A stretch of 64,000 nucleotides of DNA. Origin: Rosenbergiella metrosideri. GTDB lineage: Bacteria > Pseudomonadota > Gammaproteobacteria > Enterobacterales > Enterobacteriaceae. The stretch covers positions 124,001 to 188,000 of the forward strand of contig NZ_JALBCV010000004.1 in assembly GCF_022602565.1 (NCBI RefSeq), read 5' to 3'. Positions 1 through 10,613 of the stretch are shown piece by piece. The notes beneath the pieces are model-generated. The model was given only the letters and a program-made list of their open reading frames with translations. It made no database searches and was not told the DNA's origin. Position 1 is the stretch's first letter; every line of letters begins with the position of its first letter. The position numbers were made by a program, and so were the translations under genes.

Positions 1-172
1 AGGTATTAATAATCCTCACGTCTACGAAGTCGAAGCCGGTAAACAAGGCATTATCAGACCGGAAGTCGTCGAGATGAAACAGTGCTATGATCCAGCGGGA
101 TTGCTCAATCCCGGCAAATTAAGGGGATGGACGGTGCGTGCCTCGCCATATTCTCGATCTGCCCAGCCCTAG
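1..172 (+). CDS. FAD-linked oxidase, C-terminal end (partial)
   Basis: Only the last 56 codons are in the window; reading starts in frame at base 2 and ends at TAG 170-172. The residues around 89-124 read DPAGLLNPGKL, the typical end of the FAD-linked oxidase C-terminal domain shared by glycolate oxidase GlcD, D-lactate dehydrogenases and other VAO-type flavoproteins, where an incoming hydroxy acid is oxidised on bound FAD. The substrate cannot be named from this tail. The 14 or so residues after the motif are a non-conserved extension. The family call is secure, the exact enzyme is not. Confidence 0.75.
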   Translation, partial: GINNPHVYEVEAGKQGIIRPEVVEMKQCYDPAGLLNPGKLRGWTVRASPYSRSAQP

Positions 173-411
173 AGAGAAGAGCAGACCACCGCCTACTTTA
201 ACTTATTACTCACTCTTGGCGGGTCGCTCTCCCGCCACTCTCTCTGTGCAGGGAATGTATAGGCCTATTTGGCATGACTCAGTGCCGTCGAGCGGCTATG
301 CGCTGTGCGCCTATCGCCCCCCCAGCACCCTCTAAGGCCCTTTGATAATTTCTCCGCTGCGTCTGCAGGCTAGCGTGACCACATCCGCGTAGTCGGCGAC
401 TTTTTTCTTAA

Positions 412-597
412 CCGTTTACCGATGCCGCTACCCTTGCGGGCACAACGATTGTCGCCAGTGTAGGAATCTTTACGCTATGGTCTGAGCAGCGTCGTCGTCG
501 GTGGATTAAGGGGGTAAAATTAGGCCCACTCCAGTGTTACCCCTACAAGGAGGAAGGATGTTTCGCCGCCAACTCATCCCGCTCTTCTCTAAGATGA
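412..597 (+). pseudogene. Possible decayed EamA/DMT transporter C-terminus
   Basis: The frame from 412 reads a hydrophobic helix (TLAGTTIVASVGIFTLW) followed by a basic tail (SEQRRRRWIK). This helix-plus-charged-tail pattern is usual at the end of drug/metabolite (EamA) permeases. Stops upstream in the same frame (TAA just before 412) and loss of the remaining helices would make it a relic. There is no start codon with a ribosome site, so I do not regard it as a working gene. This is a weak call based on pattern only. Confidence 0.25.
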
Positions 598-1285
598 AAA
601 GAATAAAACCTCAGCACCACTTAAACTTGGCAATAAGTAGTTAACTCTCCCAAGAGTTATCTGTTCATCGTAGGCACGTTGAGCGATAAGAAGATTTTAA
701 GGTGAGTCAATTATCTGCGTCAAACCTGGGGCAGTAATGCCGCGATAGTCAATTAACTAAAATGGTGATTACTGAAAAAATAATTTTTAAACCATTACTC
801 GAGGGTATCATCCAACATTAAGGTCAATACCTAATATTAACTTGAATGTGAAAACATCCATAAAGTGTAAGTATCATTATCCTCACCTCATATTAACCTA
901 TCGATAAAATTAATCTTACAGCGACCTGAAGCGTCAAATAGACTATTTATATAAAAAACGTAGAAAATGCAAAACACGATTAATATCACAACATTCCACA
1001 CCGATATAGATAGTTCTTGAAATAATAACTCATATATTCAATACTATATCATAGCAAGCGGAATTCTGATGTTTTTAATAAAGACAGGGATGATTATGAT
1101 TAATAGTATAGCAAGCCATATTTTATCAGGGCATCAAAGGGCATTAGGCAATGAAATCCGCATCGACTAATCACATCCGAGATTTTGTCAATTTTTCAAG
1201 TTCTAATAAAGAATATTCACCCTATAAAAATGGAAAAAAAGAGAGTTAAGTATTTGGAACGCCATACTATATTAAGGAGTCAACT
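598..1285. other. AT-rich intergenic stretch, no clear gene
   Basis: About 690 bases of AT-rich sequence with stops in all frames. The only notable reading frame is a 32-codon one at 1151-1249 (+), beginning MKSASTNHIRD, with a weak ribosome site; I do not recognise it. The last 12 bases hold the AAGGAG ribosome site of the next gene. No tRNA, terminator or repeat was seen. Confidence 0.5.
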
Positions 1286-1717
1286 TTGAAAGCTATTTTT
1301 TATAGTGTCGTATTATTATATTCAAATAGTGCGTTATGTTATGAAATGACCGACTATGATTCTATCGAAAAACTAAAATCGCTATCCCCTCATTCATGTC
1401 AAGATATCCATAATGATGATGGTTATTTGGGTTACCTTGCGTGTACTGAAAAAGTGTACAATGACTCAGATAGATTGTTAAAGGACAAATTGAAAAAACT
1501 CAGCATTAAAATAGATAAATTAGAGGATATCGACCTATCTACTCGCTTCAAAAAACACCAAGAACAGTGGCTAAAATATCGAATAGCGAAATGTAATTTC
1601 ATTGCTTCATCAGCTAATACAGGTAGTGCTGCCCACAATCATCTCTACCAACTTTGCTCCTTAATCGAAAACTATAATCGAATAACACTCTTCGATCAGC
1701 CACTGCCTGTATCCTAA
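1286..1717 (+). CDS. LprI/YecT-like (DUF1311) small secreted protein
   Basis: Predicted 143-aa exported protein. A short hydrophobic N-terminus (about residues 1-18, ending SALC) looks like a Sec signal peptide; it lacks a proper lipobox, so a lipoprotein is unlikely. The rest follows the DUF1311/LprI pattern: a Cys-containing ACTEKVYNDSDRLL segment near residues 50-65, a KHQEQWLKYRIAKC helix near 90-104, and further Cys residues for disulphides. Family members include lysozyme inhibitors and small periplasmic proteins. The start is TTG at 1286, chosen because AAGGAG lies 6 bases upstream and no better start exists. Codon use is AT-rich compared with neighbours, suggesting transfer. Function in this strain is unknown. 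Confidence 0.7.
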   Translation: MKAIFYSVVLLYSNSALCYEMTDYDSIEKLKSLSPHSCQDIHNDDGYLGYLACTEKVYNDSDRLLKDKLKKLSIKIDKLEDIDLSTRFKKHQEQWLKYRIAKCNFIASSANTGSAAHNHLYQLCSLIENYNRITLFDQPLPVS

Positions 1718-1829
1718 ACATTTTTATGAAAGTAAATTTGCTGAATAGAATAATTAACATTACAGAATATATAGTGATTGTGGACAAATACAGATAACAT
1801 TTGAGACTGTGCGATTAGTTCGGATCACC

Positions 1830-2139
1830 CTACAGCCAATACCCGGCCTCAGCCGAAGCAATCAACATATCAACAGTCAACGTTTGCGGTGCATGGTAGT
1901 CAGTTTCAAGGTAATCAGGAAGCCATGCATTGAGTAAAAACGAATACCCTCATTAGGGAAGTATTTTCGGAAATCGAACCCGGCAGGATCGACGTCAAGT
2001 ATGTTGAAATACTCTTCAAAAAAGTCTGCCGCATCTTCCGGTAAAACAGGCTGATTCCCGGTATTTAATAACGTTCCTTCCGCCATATCCCAAAATGATT
2101 TTTGATGAGTTGTCTTACAACCTCATCCTGATTCATCAT
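1830..2139 (-). pseudogene. DUF1493 family protein, two frameshifts
   Basis: Three frames together rebuild a DUF1493 (acyl-carrier-protein-like small protein) gene. The start segment MNQDEVVRQLIKNH begins at 2139 behind an AGGGGG site. The middle segment (LPEDAADFFEEYFN ... FDFRKYFPNEG) lies in another frame, and the tail (AWLPDYLETDYHAP ... AEAGYWL) runs in a third frame to a TAG at 1830-1832. The breaks fall near the A5/T4 runs at about 2100 and near 1924. The family function is unknown. Both breaks would have to be sequencing errors for the gene to be intact, which is possible but unlikely. Confidence 0.8.
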
Positions 2140-2289
2140 CGACGACCCCCTATCCCTGTAATCATTCTATATCGATATATCACATTTTTGTAATTACACT
2201 GCTATCCCATACTGTTAGTATTGCCCCTAAGCACGAAACCCAACGGCCAATATAAGCCTCAACACTAGTGGTGTAAGCCCATCTTCCTT

Positions 2290-2583
2290 CTAATTCGTCG
2301 CCCACGCTAAATCGGCGTGACTCGCTTCTTCGCTGCGACTTCCTTCGTAAGTAGGGCGATTGCCGCTGGCCGTGGTGGTTTTGCGGATCGACATAAAGGA
2401 TTGCGCAATATCAAGGTGGCTCACATCAAACTCTAAACGGCCACTGCTAATGGTGTCATAAGCCTTGAGCACTAAGGCGTTTTTAACCGTGGGGTTGTAG
2501 ACGAACTCTTTGACCATCGGGAAGAACATTTTGACGTTCTCATAAACCCCTGGGCCAACGCCGGTCGAGTCGATACCGATACC
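2290..2583 (-). pseudogene. Phage terminase large subunit (P2 gpP), C-terminal fragment
   Basis: The open frame carries the end of a P2-type terminase ATPase/nuclease: GIGIDSTGVG, then VKNALVLKAYDTISSGRLEFD, then a DIAQSFMSIRKTTTASG region and SRSEEASHADLAWAT, all hallmarks of the gpP C-terminus. Roughly the last 95 residues remain, and the frame ends at TAG 2290-2292 shortly after the ADLAWA motif. The ATPase domain and start are deleted at the junction with the gpD fragment, so it cannot package DNA. Assignment to this family is firm. Confidence 0.85.
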
Positions 2584-2585
2584 TT

Positions 2586-2912
2586 GTCGGCACTGACGAT
2601 AACGTATTGGTGCTCATTCGCACCTACGCTAGCCGGGATAATGCCGCTAGAGCCGCTAAGGCACAGTGGGAAAAGTTGCAGCGCGGTGTCGCAACGTTCT
2701 CGCTACAATTAGATGAGGGACGTGCTGATCTCTACACCGAAATGCCCGTCAAAGTGACAGGGTTTAAGCAACAAATTGATGAGGCCGAATGGGTGATCAC
2801 TACGCTCACGCATACCGTAAGCAGTGATGGGGGATTTATGACAAGTATTGAAATGGAAGTAATGATTAATCAACAACCTATCATCGATTGGGTAATTCAT
2901 GTGTCATTATGA
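2586..2912 (+). pseudogene. Phage late control protein D (P2 gpD), C-terminal fragment
   Basis: The in-frame text TDDNVLVLIRTYAS, AARAAKAQWEKLQRG, FKQQIDEAEWVITTLTHTV and FMTSIEMEV is the conserved C-terminus of the P2 baseplate/tail-hub protein gpD. About 100 residues remain of a protein of nearly 400. The final residues (after MEV) differ from usual gpD ends and may be altered. There is no ribosome site for an independent start; the TTG at 2607 is only the first possible start in frame. It is the retained 3' end of the late operon, followed after 28 bases by ogr. Confidence 0.85.
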
Positions 2913-2940
2913 CATCATCCTAGCAAAGGAAATCGCAATT

Positions 2941-3141
2941 ATGATGAATTGCCGACTATGCCAGCAAGCAACACATACTCGTAGCAGTATGTAAATAACC
3001 AATAATACAAAAGAGCGCTATAACCAGTGCCAAAATATCAACTGTGGTTGCACTTTCAAATCTCTTGAGATGGTAACAGCTATAATCACACGGCCTCAGC
3101 TAGTAACACCAGTTCCCCCTCACCCATCAAGCAACGGCTAG
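2941..3141 (+). pseudogene. ogr: Ogr/Delta-type phage activator, one nonsense mutation
   Basis: The frame encodes an Ogr/Delta zinc-finger activator of P2-family late promoters. The zinc ligands are visible: CRLC near residue 4, then QCQNINCGCTF after KERYNQ, giving the C-x2-C...C-x4-C arrangement. A TAA at 2992-2994 interrupts it at codon 18, where family members usually have a tyrosine (RYIT), so a single TAT/TAC to TAA change explains it. Apart from this stop the frame stays open to the TAG at 3139. A ribosome site (AAAGGAAA at about 2926) remains. It lies directly downstream of gpD as in P2. Confidence 0.85.
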
Positions 3142-3250
3142 CAATTTTTATTCGTGTAAAAAAACTCGCAATAGCGGTTTTTTTTACGTCTTGTAAAAAT
3201 AAGGAAAAATTAAGCACCGCCATTCTATCGCCACTCGATAATCAAACAAC

Positions 3251-3276
3251 AAAAAAGCCACTCAATCGAGTGGCTT
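3251..3276 (-). terminator. Rho-independent terminator of the tRNA gene
   Basis: Read on the minus strand, the arms AAGCCACTC and GAGTGGCTT enclose a four-base loop and run into a T-tract. It lies 27 bases beyond the CCA end of the tRNA-Ile2 and probably ends its transcript. It also separates the tRNA from the prophage remnant. Confidence 0.85.
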
Positions 3277-3302
3277 AATATCCTGATTTAACAGGGAAAA
3301 TT

Positions 3303-3379
3303 TGGTGGCCCCTCCCAGACTTGAACTGGGGACCAAACGATTATGAGTCGTCTGCTCTAACCGACTGAGCTAAGGGGCC
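3303..3379 (-). tRNA. tRNA-Ile2 (CAU anticodon, lysidine type)
   Basis: A 77-nt cloverleaf with encoded CCA end. The acceptor stem starts GGCCCCTTAGCTCAG and closes with GGGGCCACCA, the T arm has TTCAAGTC, and the anticodon loop is CTCATAAT. The acceptor and anticodon stems match the E. coli ileX/ileY type rather than the elongator or initiator methionine tRNAs, so the CAU anticodon is expected to be modified by TilS to lysidine and to read AUA. Its 3' end faces the P2-like remnant, marking it as the probable phage attachment site. Confidence 0.92.
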
Positions 3380-3393
3380 TTAATGTGGCAGGG

Positions 3394-3422
3394 AGTATAA
3401 AGCATCCGAGTAGCCTAATCCA
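3394..3422 (-). promoter_or_regulatory. Probable sigma70 promoter of tRNA-Ile2
   Basis: On the minus strand a TATACT -10 hexamer (3394-3399) lies 17 bases from a weak -35 TGGATT (3417-3422). The -10 is about 14 bases before the mature tRNA 5' end, with a C-rich discriminator between. Confidence 0.55.
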
Positions 3423-3495
3423 GTGCTGTCGAGTTAGTTGCTGTTTTTTAAGGCAGATTCTTAGCATTGATTAGGGTTATTACAATATCAATAAT

Positions 3496-3831
3496 CTACG
3501 CTGGAAAAGGTGGCTGAACTTGATAGACCCAGGCCTGAAAGCGTTGCCCATCCGCCGTGGTCGCGGTGGTGATAATACGGTCGTAGCCCGCCTCGAACTC
3601 GTCTAATGCTGGCCAGTGGTCAGCGAGTTGTGGACTGATAAAAAGGTACCCCGGAACGTCGTCGGCCTGCTCATCGAGGATAACACCCGGAAAGTCAGCG
3701 GCCAGCCCCCAGGCCTTAGGGTAATAAGTGCCTCGAATAGTCGCGGCTATCCACTCGCCACCGATACGACTAAGTAGATGCTCATTTTCATGGCCCTTTT
3801 GTAAGGTGCCATACACAAAAAGTGGTGTCAT
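3496..3831 (-). CDS. Gamma-glutamylcyclotransferase-like (YtfP/AIG2) protein
   Basis: A 111-aa protein of the gamma-glutamylcyclotransferase-like fold. It begins with the family's signature LFVYGTLQKG (about residues 3-12), which shapes the substrate pocket, and contains DEFEAGYDR near residue 78, where the catalytic acid lies (ALDEFEGYD in relatives). Such enzymes release 5-oxoproline from gamma-glutamyl amines or peptides, and some YtfP members have other or unknown substrates. The start at 3831 was chosen over an upstream ATG because GAGGAG lies 6 bases before it, inside the longer frame. It diverges from a glutathione-related block (ybeM, gsiABCD), which may be meaningful. Confidence 0.85.
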   Translation of the reverse strand: MTPLFVYGTLQKGHENEHLLSRIGGEWIAATIRGTYYPKAWGLAADFPGVILDEQADDVPGYLFISPQLADHWPALDEFEAGYDRIITTATTADGQRFQAWVYQVQPPFPA

Positions 3832-3966
3832 GCTGACGCTCCTCATTATCCGTTTTTAGGCATCATGCCTTGAGCCGCTCACAGATTGCAATAATTCCTT
3901 GGGGATGCAACCAAAAGACTCTACAGTGGTGATCGGTGTCCCCTTACTCGATGACTAGGAGCAATA

Positions 3967-4773
3967 ATGAATATCGCATTGGGTCAATGGTCAGTAAGTC
4001 GAGAATGGCAAGAAAATGCCAATACCATCATCCAGCTTATGCAAGATGCCGACCGGCAAGGTGCAAGGTTGTTGGTGCTGCCAGAAGCAGTATTGGCGCG
4101 AGATAATCAAGATAGCCAATGGGTGATCGAGGCGGCACAACCGCTAGATGGCCCCTTTATCCACCAGCTATTAGCGGCCAGTCAAACACTCGGCCTAACG
4201 ACCCTCTTCACGCTACATGTCCCGGCTGAGAGGAATAAAGCGCGTAACGTCTTAGTGGCGATACGTGGTGGGGAAATCTTACTGACTTACGATAAAATCC
4301 ATCTCTATGATGCTTTTACGGTGCGTGAATCAGAGAAGGTAATAGCTGGGCATACCCTGCCCCCCTTATTCCAAATTGATGAGTTTAGGGTTGGCGTGAT
4401 GACGTGCTACGATCTGCGTTTCCCTGAGATGGCGCGTGCCTTAGCCTTGCAAGGCGCAGAGCTGTTGGTGCTGCCTGCCGCATGGTTAAAAGGTGCCAAT
4501 AAGGAGCTACATTGGGAGTTGCTGACACGCGCCCGTGCGTTAGAAAATACCTGTTATTTTGCGGCAAGCGGCGAATGTGGCGTGAAAAATATCGGTCATA
4601 GCCTTGTCGTCGACCCTCTGGGCTTAGTGATCGCACAGGCAGGGGAACGGCCACAGCTTATCTTCGCGCAGCTGGATAAAGCGCATCTCACTGCGGTACG
4701 TGAGCAATTGCCGGTATTACAGAATTGTCGGTTATCGTCGGCCTCGCCCCAAGTTTTATCGCCGAGTGATTAG
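3967..4773 (+). CDS. ybeM: Deaminated glutathione amidase (nitrilase family)
   Basis: A 268-aa carbon-nitrogen hydrolase. The catalytic triad is visible: Glu40 in LPEAVLARD, Lys110 in YDKIHLYDAF and Cys147 in MTCYDLRFPE. The YDAF and YDLRFPE wording and overall text match E. coli YbeM/Nit1, which hydrolyses deaminated glutathione, a transaminase side product, to 2-oxoglutarate and Cys-Gly. It is cytosolic. AGGAG sits 5 bases before the ATG. It lies just upstream of the glutathione importer genes in the same direction (about 210 bases), a position occupied by iaaA in E. coli. The family call is firm and the exact substrate is an inference from similarity. Confidence 0.88.
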   Translation: MNIALGQWSVSREWQENANTIIQLMQDADRQGARLLVLPEAVLARDNQDSQWVIEAAQPLDGPFIHQLLAASQTLGLTTLFTLHVPAERNKARNVLVAIRGGEILLTYDKIHLYDAFTVRESEKVIAGHTLPPLFQIDEFRVGVMTCYDLRFPEMARALALQGAELLVLPAAWLKGANKELHWELLTRARALENTCYFAASGECGVKNIGHSLVVDPLGLVIAQAGERPQLIFAQLDKAHLTAVREQLPVLQNCRLSSASPQVLSPSD

Positions 4774-4983
4774 ATTTTTTTGGCGAGGAACATAACAAAA
4801 CGTTATTACTTCGTTAAGGTTATTGATTTACAAGCGAACTAAGACTTTTTATAGTCCAAATGGCATAACCTGAGAAACATCATATACTTTTGCTAAGGCG
4901 TGAATCGATTTGCGCAGGGTGTGTTGTGCAGTAACCACGCCAACATTGCTGTTTTTAGCGCAGTCATAAAAGGGAGAGTTAAG

Positions 4984-6881
<1,898 letters not shown>

Positions 6882-6885
<4 letters not shown>

Positions 6886-8420
6886 TCACTAAACGCCAGC
6901 GCCCTTGGCTAATAGTCTTAGGCATGACTGCGAGCCTTGCCAGTGTATCGAGCTTTGCCGCAAAAAATATCGTCGTTGCCGTGGGCTCAAATTTTACCAC
7001 GCTGGACCCTTACGATGCGAATGACACCCTTTCGCAAAGTGTTGCCAAATCGTTTTATCAAGGGCTTTACGGCTTTGATGAAAATATGAAGATTAAACCG
7101 GTGCTGGCGGAAAGCTATAAAGTCAGCAACAATGGGCTGACCTATACGCTGACTCTTCGGCCCAATGTAACGTTCCAAGATGGCACGCCGTTCGATGCTC
7201 AAGCCGTTAAGGTCAATCTTGACCGCGCCAGCAATCCTGATAGCCATTTAAAGCGCTACAACTTATTTAACGATATCGCCAAGACCGAAGCGGTCGATGC
7301 GCACACGGTGAAAATTACACTGAAAAAACCGTTTTCAGCCTTTATCAACACCCTCGCGCACCCTTCTGCTGTGATGATTTCGCCTAGCGCATTGCAAAAA
7401 TACGGTAAGCAGATTGGCTTCCACCCAGTCGGTACCGGCCCTTATCAATTTGTGAGCTGGAACCAGACCGATGCCATGACAGTAAAAAAATGGCCGAATT
7501 ATTGGCAAAAAGGATTACCTAAGTTAGACAGCATTGTCTGGCGCCCTGTCGCCGATAACAATACCCGTGCGGCGATGTTACAAACCGGAGAGGCGGATTT
7601 CGCTTACCCAATCCCTTACGAGCAAGCTCCGCGCTTAAAGGCGAACAGTAAGCTAGAGGTCGTAAGCTGGCCTTCAATTATGCAGCGCTACATTAGTCTT
7701 AACGTGACGCAAAAACCTTTCGATAATCCGAAGGTCCGTGAAGCCTTGAACTATGCGATTAATCGTGAAGCTTTAGCCAAGGTGGCATTTGCAGGCTATG
7801 CCACCCCGGCTACGGGAATTGTGCCGCCAGCCATTGCCGACGCCCAACACTACCCGGCCATACCTTACGACCCCGCGAAAGCGCGTCAGCTCTTGAAAGA
7901 AGCCGGTTACCCTCAGGGGTTCCAAACCACGTTATGGTCATCCCATAACCACTCTACCGCACAGAAAGTATTACAGTTTACTCAGCAACAACTCGCCATG
8001 GTGGGGATTAAAGCCCAGGTGACGGCAATGGATGCGGGACAACGTGCTGCACAGGTCGAAGATAAGGGACAAAAAGAGAGTGGCGTGCGGATGTTCTATA
8101 CCGGTTGGACCGCCTCGACGGGCGAGGCAAACTGGGCCTTAACACCGCTGTTTGCGACCAGCTCTTGGCCACCGGCCATCTTTAACACCGCTTTTTATAG
8201 CAACCCACAGGTGGATAAAGATTTAGCCGATGCCTTAAATGCGACCGACGTCGCCAAGAAAAATGCTTTCTATAAAGATGCGCAAGATAAGATCTGGCAT
8301 GACCAACCGTGGATCCCGCTGGTGGTTGAGAAACTTGTTTCGGCCAATAATAAGGCCCTCACCCATTTCAATGTCATGCCAGATACTGGTTTTGATTTTG
8401 ATAATGCCGATCTGAAGTAA
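6882..8420 (+). CDS. gsiB: Glutathione-binding protein GsiB
   Basis: A 512-aa periplasmic solute-binding protein of family 5 (peptide/nickel class). The N-terminus has a Sec signal peptide (residues 1-27, cleavage after SSFAA/A). The family 5 signature is visible around [21 protein letters not shown] and [19 protein letters not shown]. It captures glutathione and hands it to GsiCD. A strong AGGAGAG lies before the ATG and the frame overlaps gsiA. It is followed by a stable hairpin (8428-8446) that may protect the upstream mRNA and favour high binding-protein levels. Confidence 0.92.
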
Positions 8421-8427
8421 TTGTCTC

Positions 8428-8446
8428 GGGCAGGCATCGCCTGCCC
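8428..8446 (+). other. Intercistronic hairpin between gsiB and gsiC
   Basis: An 8-bp perfect inverted repeat, GGGCAGGC and GCCTGCCC, with a 3-base loop and no T-tract. Such stem-loops after binding-protein genes commonly stabilise the 3' end of the upstream message rather than terminate; that role here is inferred. Confidence 0.6.
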
Positions 8447-8463
8447 ATAACTCGAGGCTATGC

Positions 8464-9384
8464 ATGCTCAATTATTTTCTAAAACGCTTGCTAGGGATGC
8501 TGCCGACGTTATTGATTGTCGCCATTCTCGTCTTTCTGTTTGTTCACCTTCTACCAGGCGACCCGGCTCGTCTGTTGGCGGGACCAAATGCTGACGCTAC
8601 AGTTGTCGCCATGGTACGCCATCAATTAGGGCTAGATTTACCTCTGCCGCAACAGTTTTGGCATTATATCGTTCGGTTACTGCAGGGTGACTTGGGTCAA
8701 TCGATGTCGTCGCAACGCCCAGTGAGTGAAGAGATCGCTAGCCGCTTTATGCCAACGCTGTTACTCACTCTTTGTAGCATGGCCTGGTCGTGCCTGTTTG
8801 GCCTATTTATCGGTGTTGCCTCGGCAGTATGGCGCAACCGCTGGCCCGATAAGCTAGGCATGTTGATTGCCGTATCCGGTATCTCTTTTCCTGCTTTTGC
8901 ATTAGGGATACTGCTAATGCAAATTTTCTCCGTCCAGCTCGGCTGGTTACCGACTGTCGGTGCCGACAGCTGGCGCCACTATATCCTACCTTCTCTCACC
9001 CTCGGGGCGTCGGTAGCCTCGGTGATGGCACGATTTACCCGCGCCTCCTTTATTGAAGTATTGGGCGAGGACTATATGCGCACGGCACGCGCGAAAGGCT
9101 TAAGCCCGCGTCGCGTTATCTTTAAACACGGCTTACGTAACGCCTTGATTCCGGTCATTACCATGATGGGGCTGCAGTTCGGCTTGCTGTTAGGGGGCGC
9201 AATCGTCGTTGAAGTGGTGTTTAACTGGCCAGGCCTTGGGCGTCTACTGATCGATTCTGTCGAAAACCGTGATTACCCCGTTATTCAGGCGTTGGTCCTA
9301 CTCTTTTCCTGTGAGTTTATCGTGATCAATTTAGTCGTTGATATCCTTTATGCTGTGGTTAACCCCACTATTCGCTACCGCTGA
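8464..9384 (+). CDS. gsiC: Glutathione ABC importer permease GsiC
   Basis: A 306-aa inner-membrane permease of the DppB/OppB class. The N-terminal [17 protein letters not shown] helix is followed by about five more helices. The EAA loop that docks on the ATPase is present around residues 200-220 ([17 protein letters not shown]). It pairs with GsiD to form the channel. GAGG lies 6 bases before the ATG, 43 bases after gsiB. Length and text match the enterobacterial GsiC. Confidence 0.93.
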   Translation: MLNYFLKRLLGMLPTLLIVAILVFLFVHLLPGDPARLLAGPNADATVVAMVRHQLGLDLPLPQQFWHYIVRLLQGDLGQSMSSQRPVSEEIASRFMPTLLLTLCSMAWSCLFGLFIGVASAVWRNRWPDKLGMLIAVSGISFPAFALGILLMQIFSVQLGWLPTVGADSWRHYILPSLTLGASVASVMARFTRASFIEVLGEDYMRTARAKGLSPRRVIFKHGLRNALIPVITMMGLQFGLLLGGAIVVEVVFNWPGLGRLLIDSVENRDYPVIQALVLLFSCEFIVINLVVDILYAVVNPTIRYR

Positions 9385-9393
9385 GGAGGGGTG

Positions 9394-10299
9394 ATGAAAA
9401 ATTGGCGCCGCGAAGCGGCTTTGAAATCCCTACCAACCCTGGATCCGGCGACGCCGCAGCCACCGCTCCGAGAGTTCTGGCTGCGTTTTCGCCAACAGCC
9501 GGTGGCGGTGGCCGCCGGGCTATTTGTGGTGATCCTTTTTCTTGTCGCCATTTTTGCGCCGTGGCTGACACCGTTCGATGCCGAGAACTATTTTGATTAT
9601 GACCGGATCGATCAAGGCCCTAGCCTTATACACTGGTTCGGCGTGGATGCGTTAGGACGCGATATCTTTAGCCGAGTCATCTTGGGGACACGAATCTCTC
9701 TGTTAGCAGGTGTCTTCTCTGTGGCACTGGGATCTGTTATCGGTACGGTATTGGGCTTAGTTGCTGGCTATTTCGAGGGCTGGACAGATAGAATTATCAT
9801 GCGTATTTGCGATGTCCTTTTCGCCTTTCCGGGGATCCTCTTAGCCATCGCAGTGGTTGCCCTAATGGGACCGGGGATGTCTAACGTGGTGATTGCCGTC
9901 GCTATTTTCAGTATTCCCGCTTTTGCTCGCCTCGTTCGTGGCAATACCTTGGTGTTGAAACAACTGACGTGGGTGGAGTCGGCACGCAGCATTGGTGCCT
10001 CCAATACGCATATTCTACTCAAACATATCCTGCCGGGGACCTTCTCCTCGATTGTCGTCTTTTTTACCCTGCGTATTGGCGTCTCGATTATCTCTGCAGC
10101 CAGCCTGTCATTTATTGGCTTGGGCGCTCAACCGCCGACGCCGGAATGGGGAGCGATGCTGAACGAAGCGCGTTCAGATATGGTTATGGCACCGCATGTC
10201 GCCCTGTTCCCTATCCTCGCCATCTTTCTTACCGTGCTAGCGTTTAACTTATTAGGCGATGGCTTACGCGATGCGCTCGACCCCAAGCTGCGTAAATGA
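9394..10299 (+). CDS. gsiD: Glutathione ABC importer permease GsiD
   Basis: A 301-aa inner-membrane permease of the DppC/OppC class with the N-terminal OppC-type helix, an [15 protein letters not shown] segment near residue 80 and the EAA-type loop ([20 protein letters not shown]) near 190-210. It pairs with GsiC. The ATG at 9394 is preferred over the GTG three bases earlier, because AGGAGG ends only one base before that GTG. It is the last gene of the operon, followed by a terminator at 10328. Confidence 0.93.
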   Translation: MKNWRREAALKSLPTLDPATPQPPLREFWLRFRQQPVAVAAGLFVVILFLVAIFAPWLTPFDAENYFDYDRIDQGPSLIHWFGVDALGRDIFSRVILGTRISLLAGVFSVALGSVIGTVLGLVAGYFEGWTDRIIMRICDVLFAFPGILLAIAVVALMGPGMSNVVIAVAIFSIPAFARLVRGNTLVLKQLTWVESARSIGASNTHILLKHILPGTFSSIVVFFTLRIGVSIISAASLSFIGLGAQPPTPEWGAMLNEARSDMVMAPHVALFPILAIFLTVLAFNLLGDGLRDALDPKLRK

Positions 10300-10327
10300 G
10301 TCAGTAGAGCCGAGTGACTTTTTATAC

Positions 10328-10350
10328 AGGGCCGATTACGGCCCTTTTTT
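10328..10350 (+). terminator. Rho-independent terminator of gsiABCD
   Basis: A 7-bp perfect stem (AGGGCCG and CGGCCCT) with an ATTA loop followed by TTTTT, 28 bases after the gsiD stop. The following 260 bases up to 10613 hold no gene, only the leader of the next one. Confidence 0.9.
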
Positions 10351-10613
10351 ATATACCGCTTGCCTGGGCGCAGTGTTAAAGCAAATATCGTTATTTAAGT
10401 CCAGAAAAGGGAAAGTGACTGACAAGTTCAATAAAGACTTCCATAGTACGGATAATTAGCCACACACTGGTTTCAGGTCTTCTCTATAGGGCTGTGATTA
10501 ATTTAATAAAAATTAAGCTTTTTTCTCGATAGCTTATCCTGAAAGAAAGAATCGGCTTCACAAGGGTTACCTCAACTTTCATACTATTGTTCCACTTAAC
10601 GCAAGGAGCGATT

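Larger units (their letters stand above)
2290..3141. mobile_element. P2-like prophage remnant with internal deletion
   Basis: Three fragments occur in the order and orientation of the P2 map: terminase ATPase gpP (leftward), tail protein gpD (rightward) and ogr (rightward). Everything between P and D (capsid, lysis and tail genes) and the whole int/replication arm are missing. The join lies near 2583-2590, where the two homologies meet back to back. The ogr end faces the 3' end of the tRNA-Ile2 at 3303, as expected of a phage integrated into the 3' end of a tRNA gene. I could not find a second copy of the tRNA 3' end to the left, so attL is lost or outside the window. Confidence 0.8.

Noticed and set aside
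138-335. 65-codon frame after the FAD oxidase
   Set aside because: No ribosome site, biased composition, overlaps the end of the oxidase gene; not a gene.
3303-3379. Elongator tRNA-Met
   Set aside because: The CAU anticodon would allow it, but the acceptor and anticodon stems fit the tRNA-Ile2 (lysidine) type.
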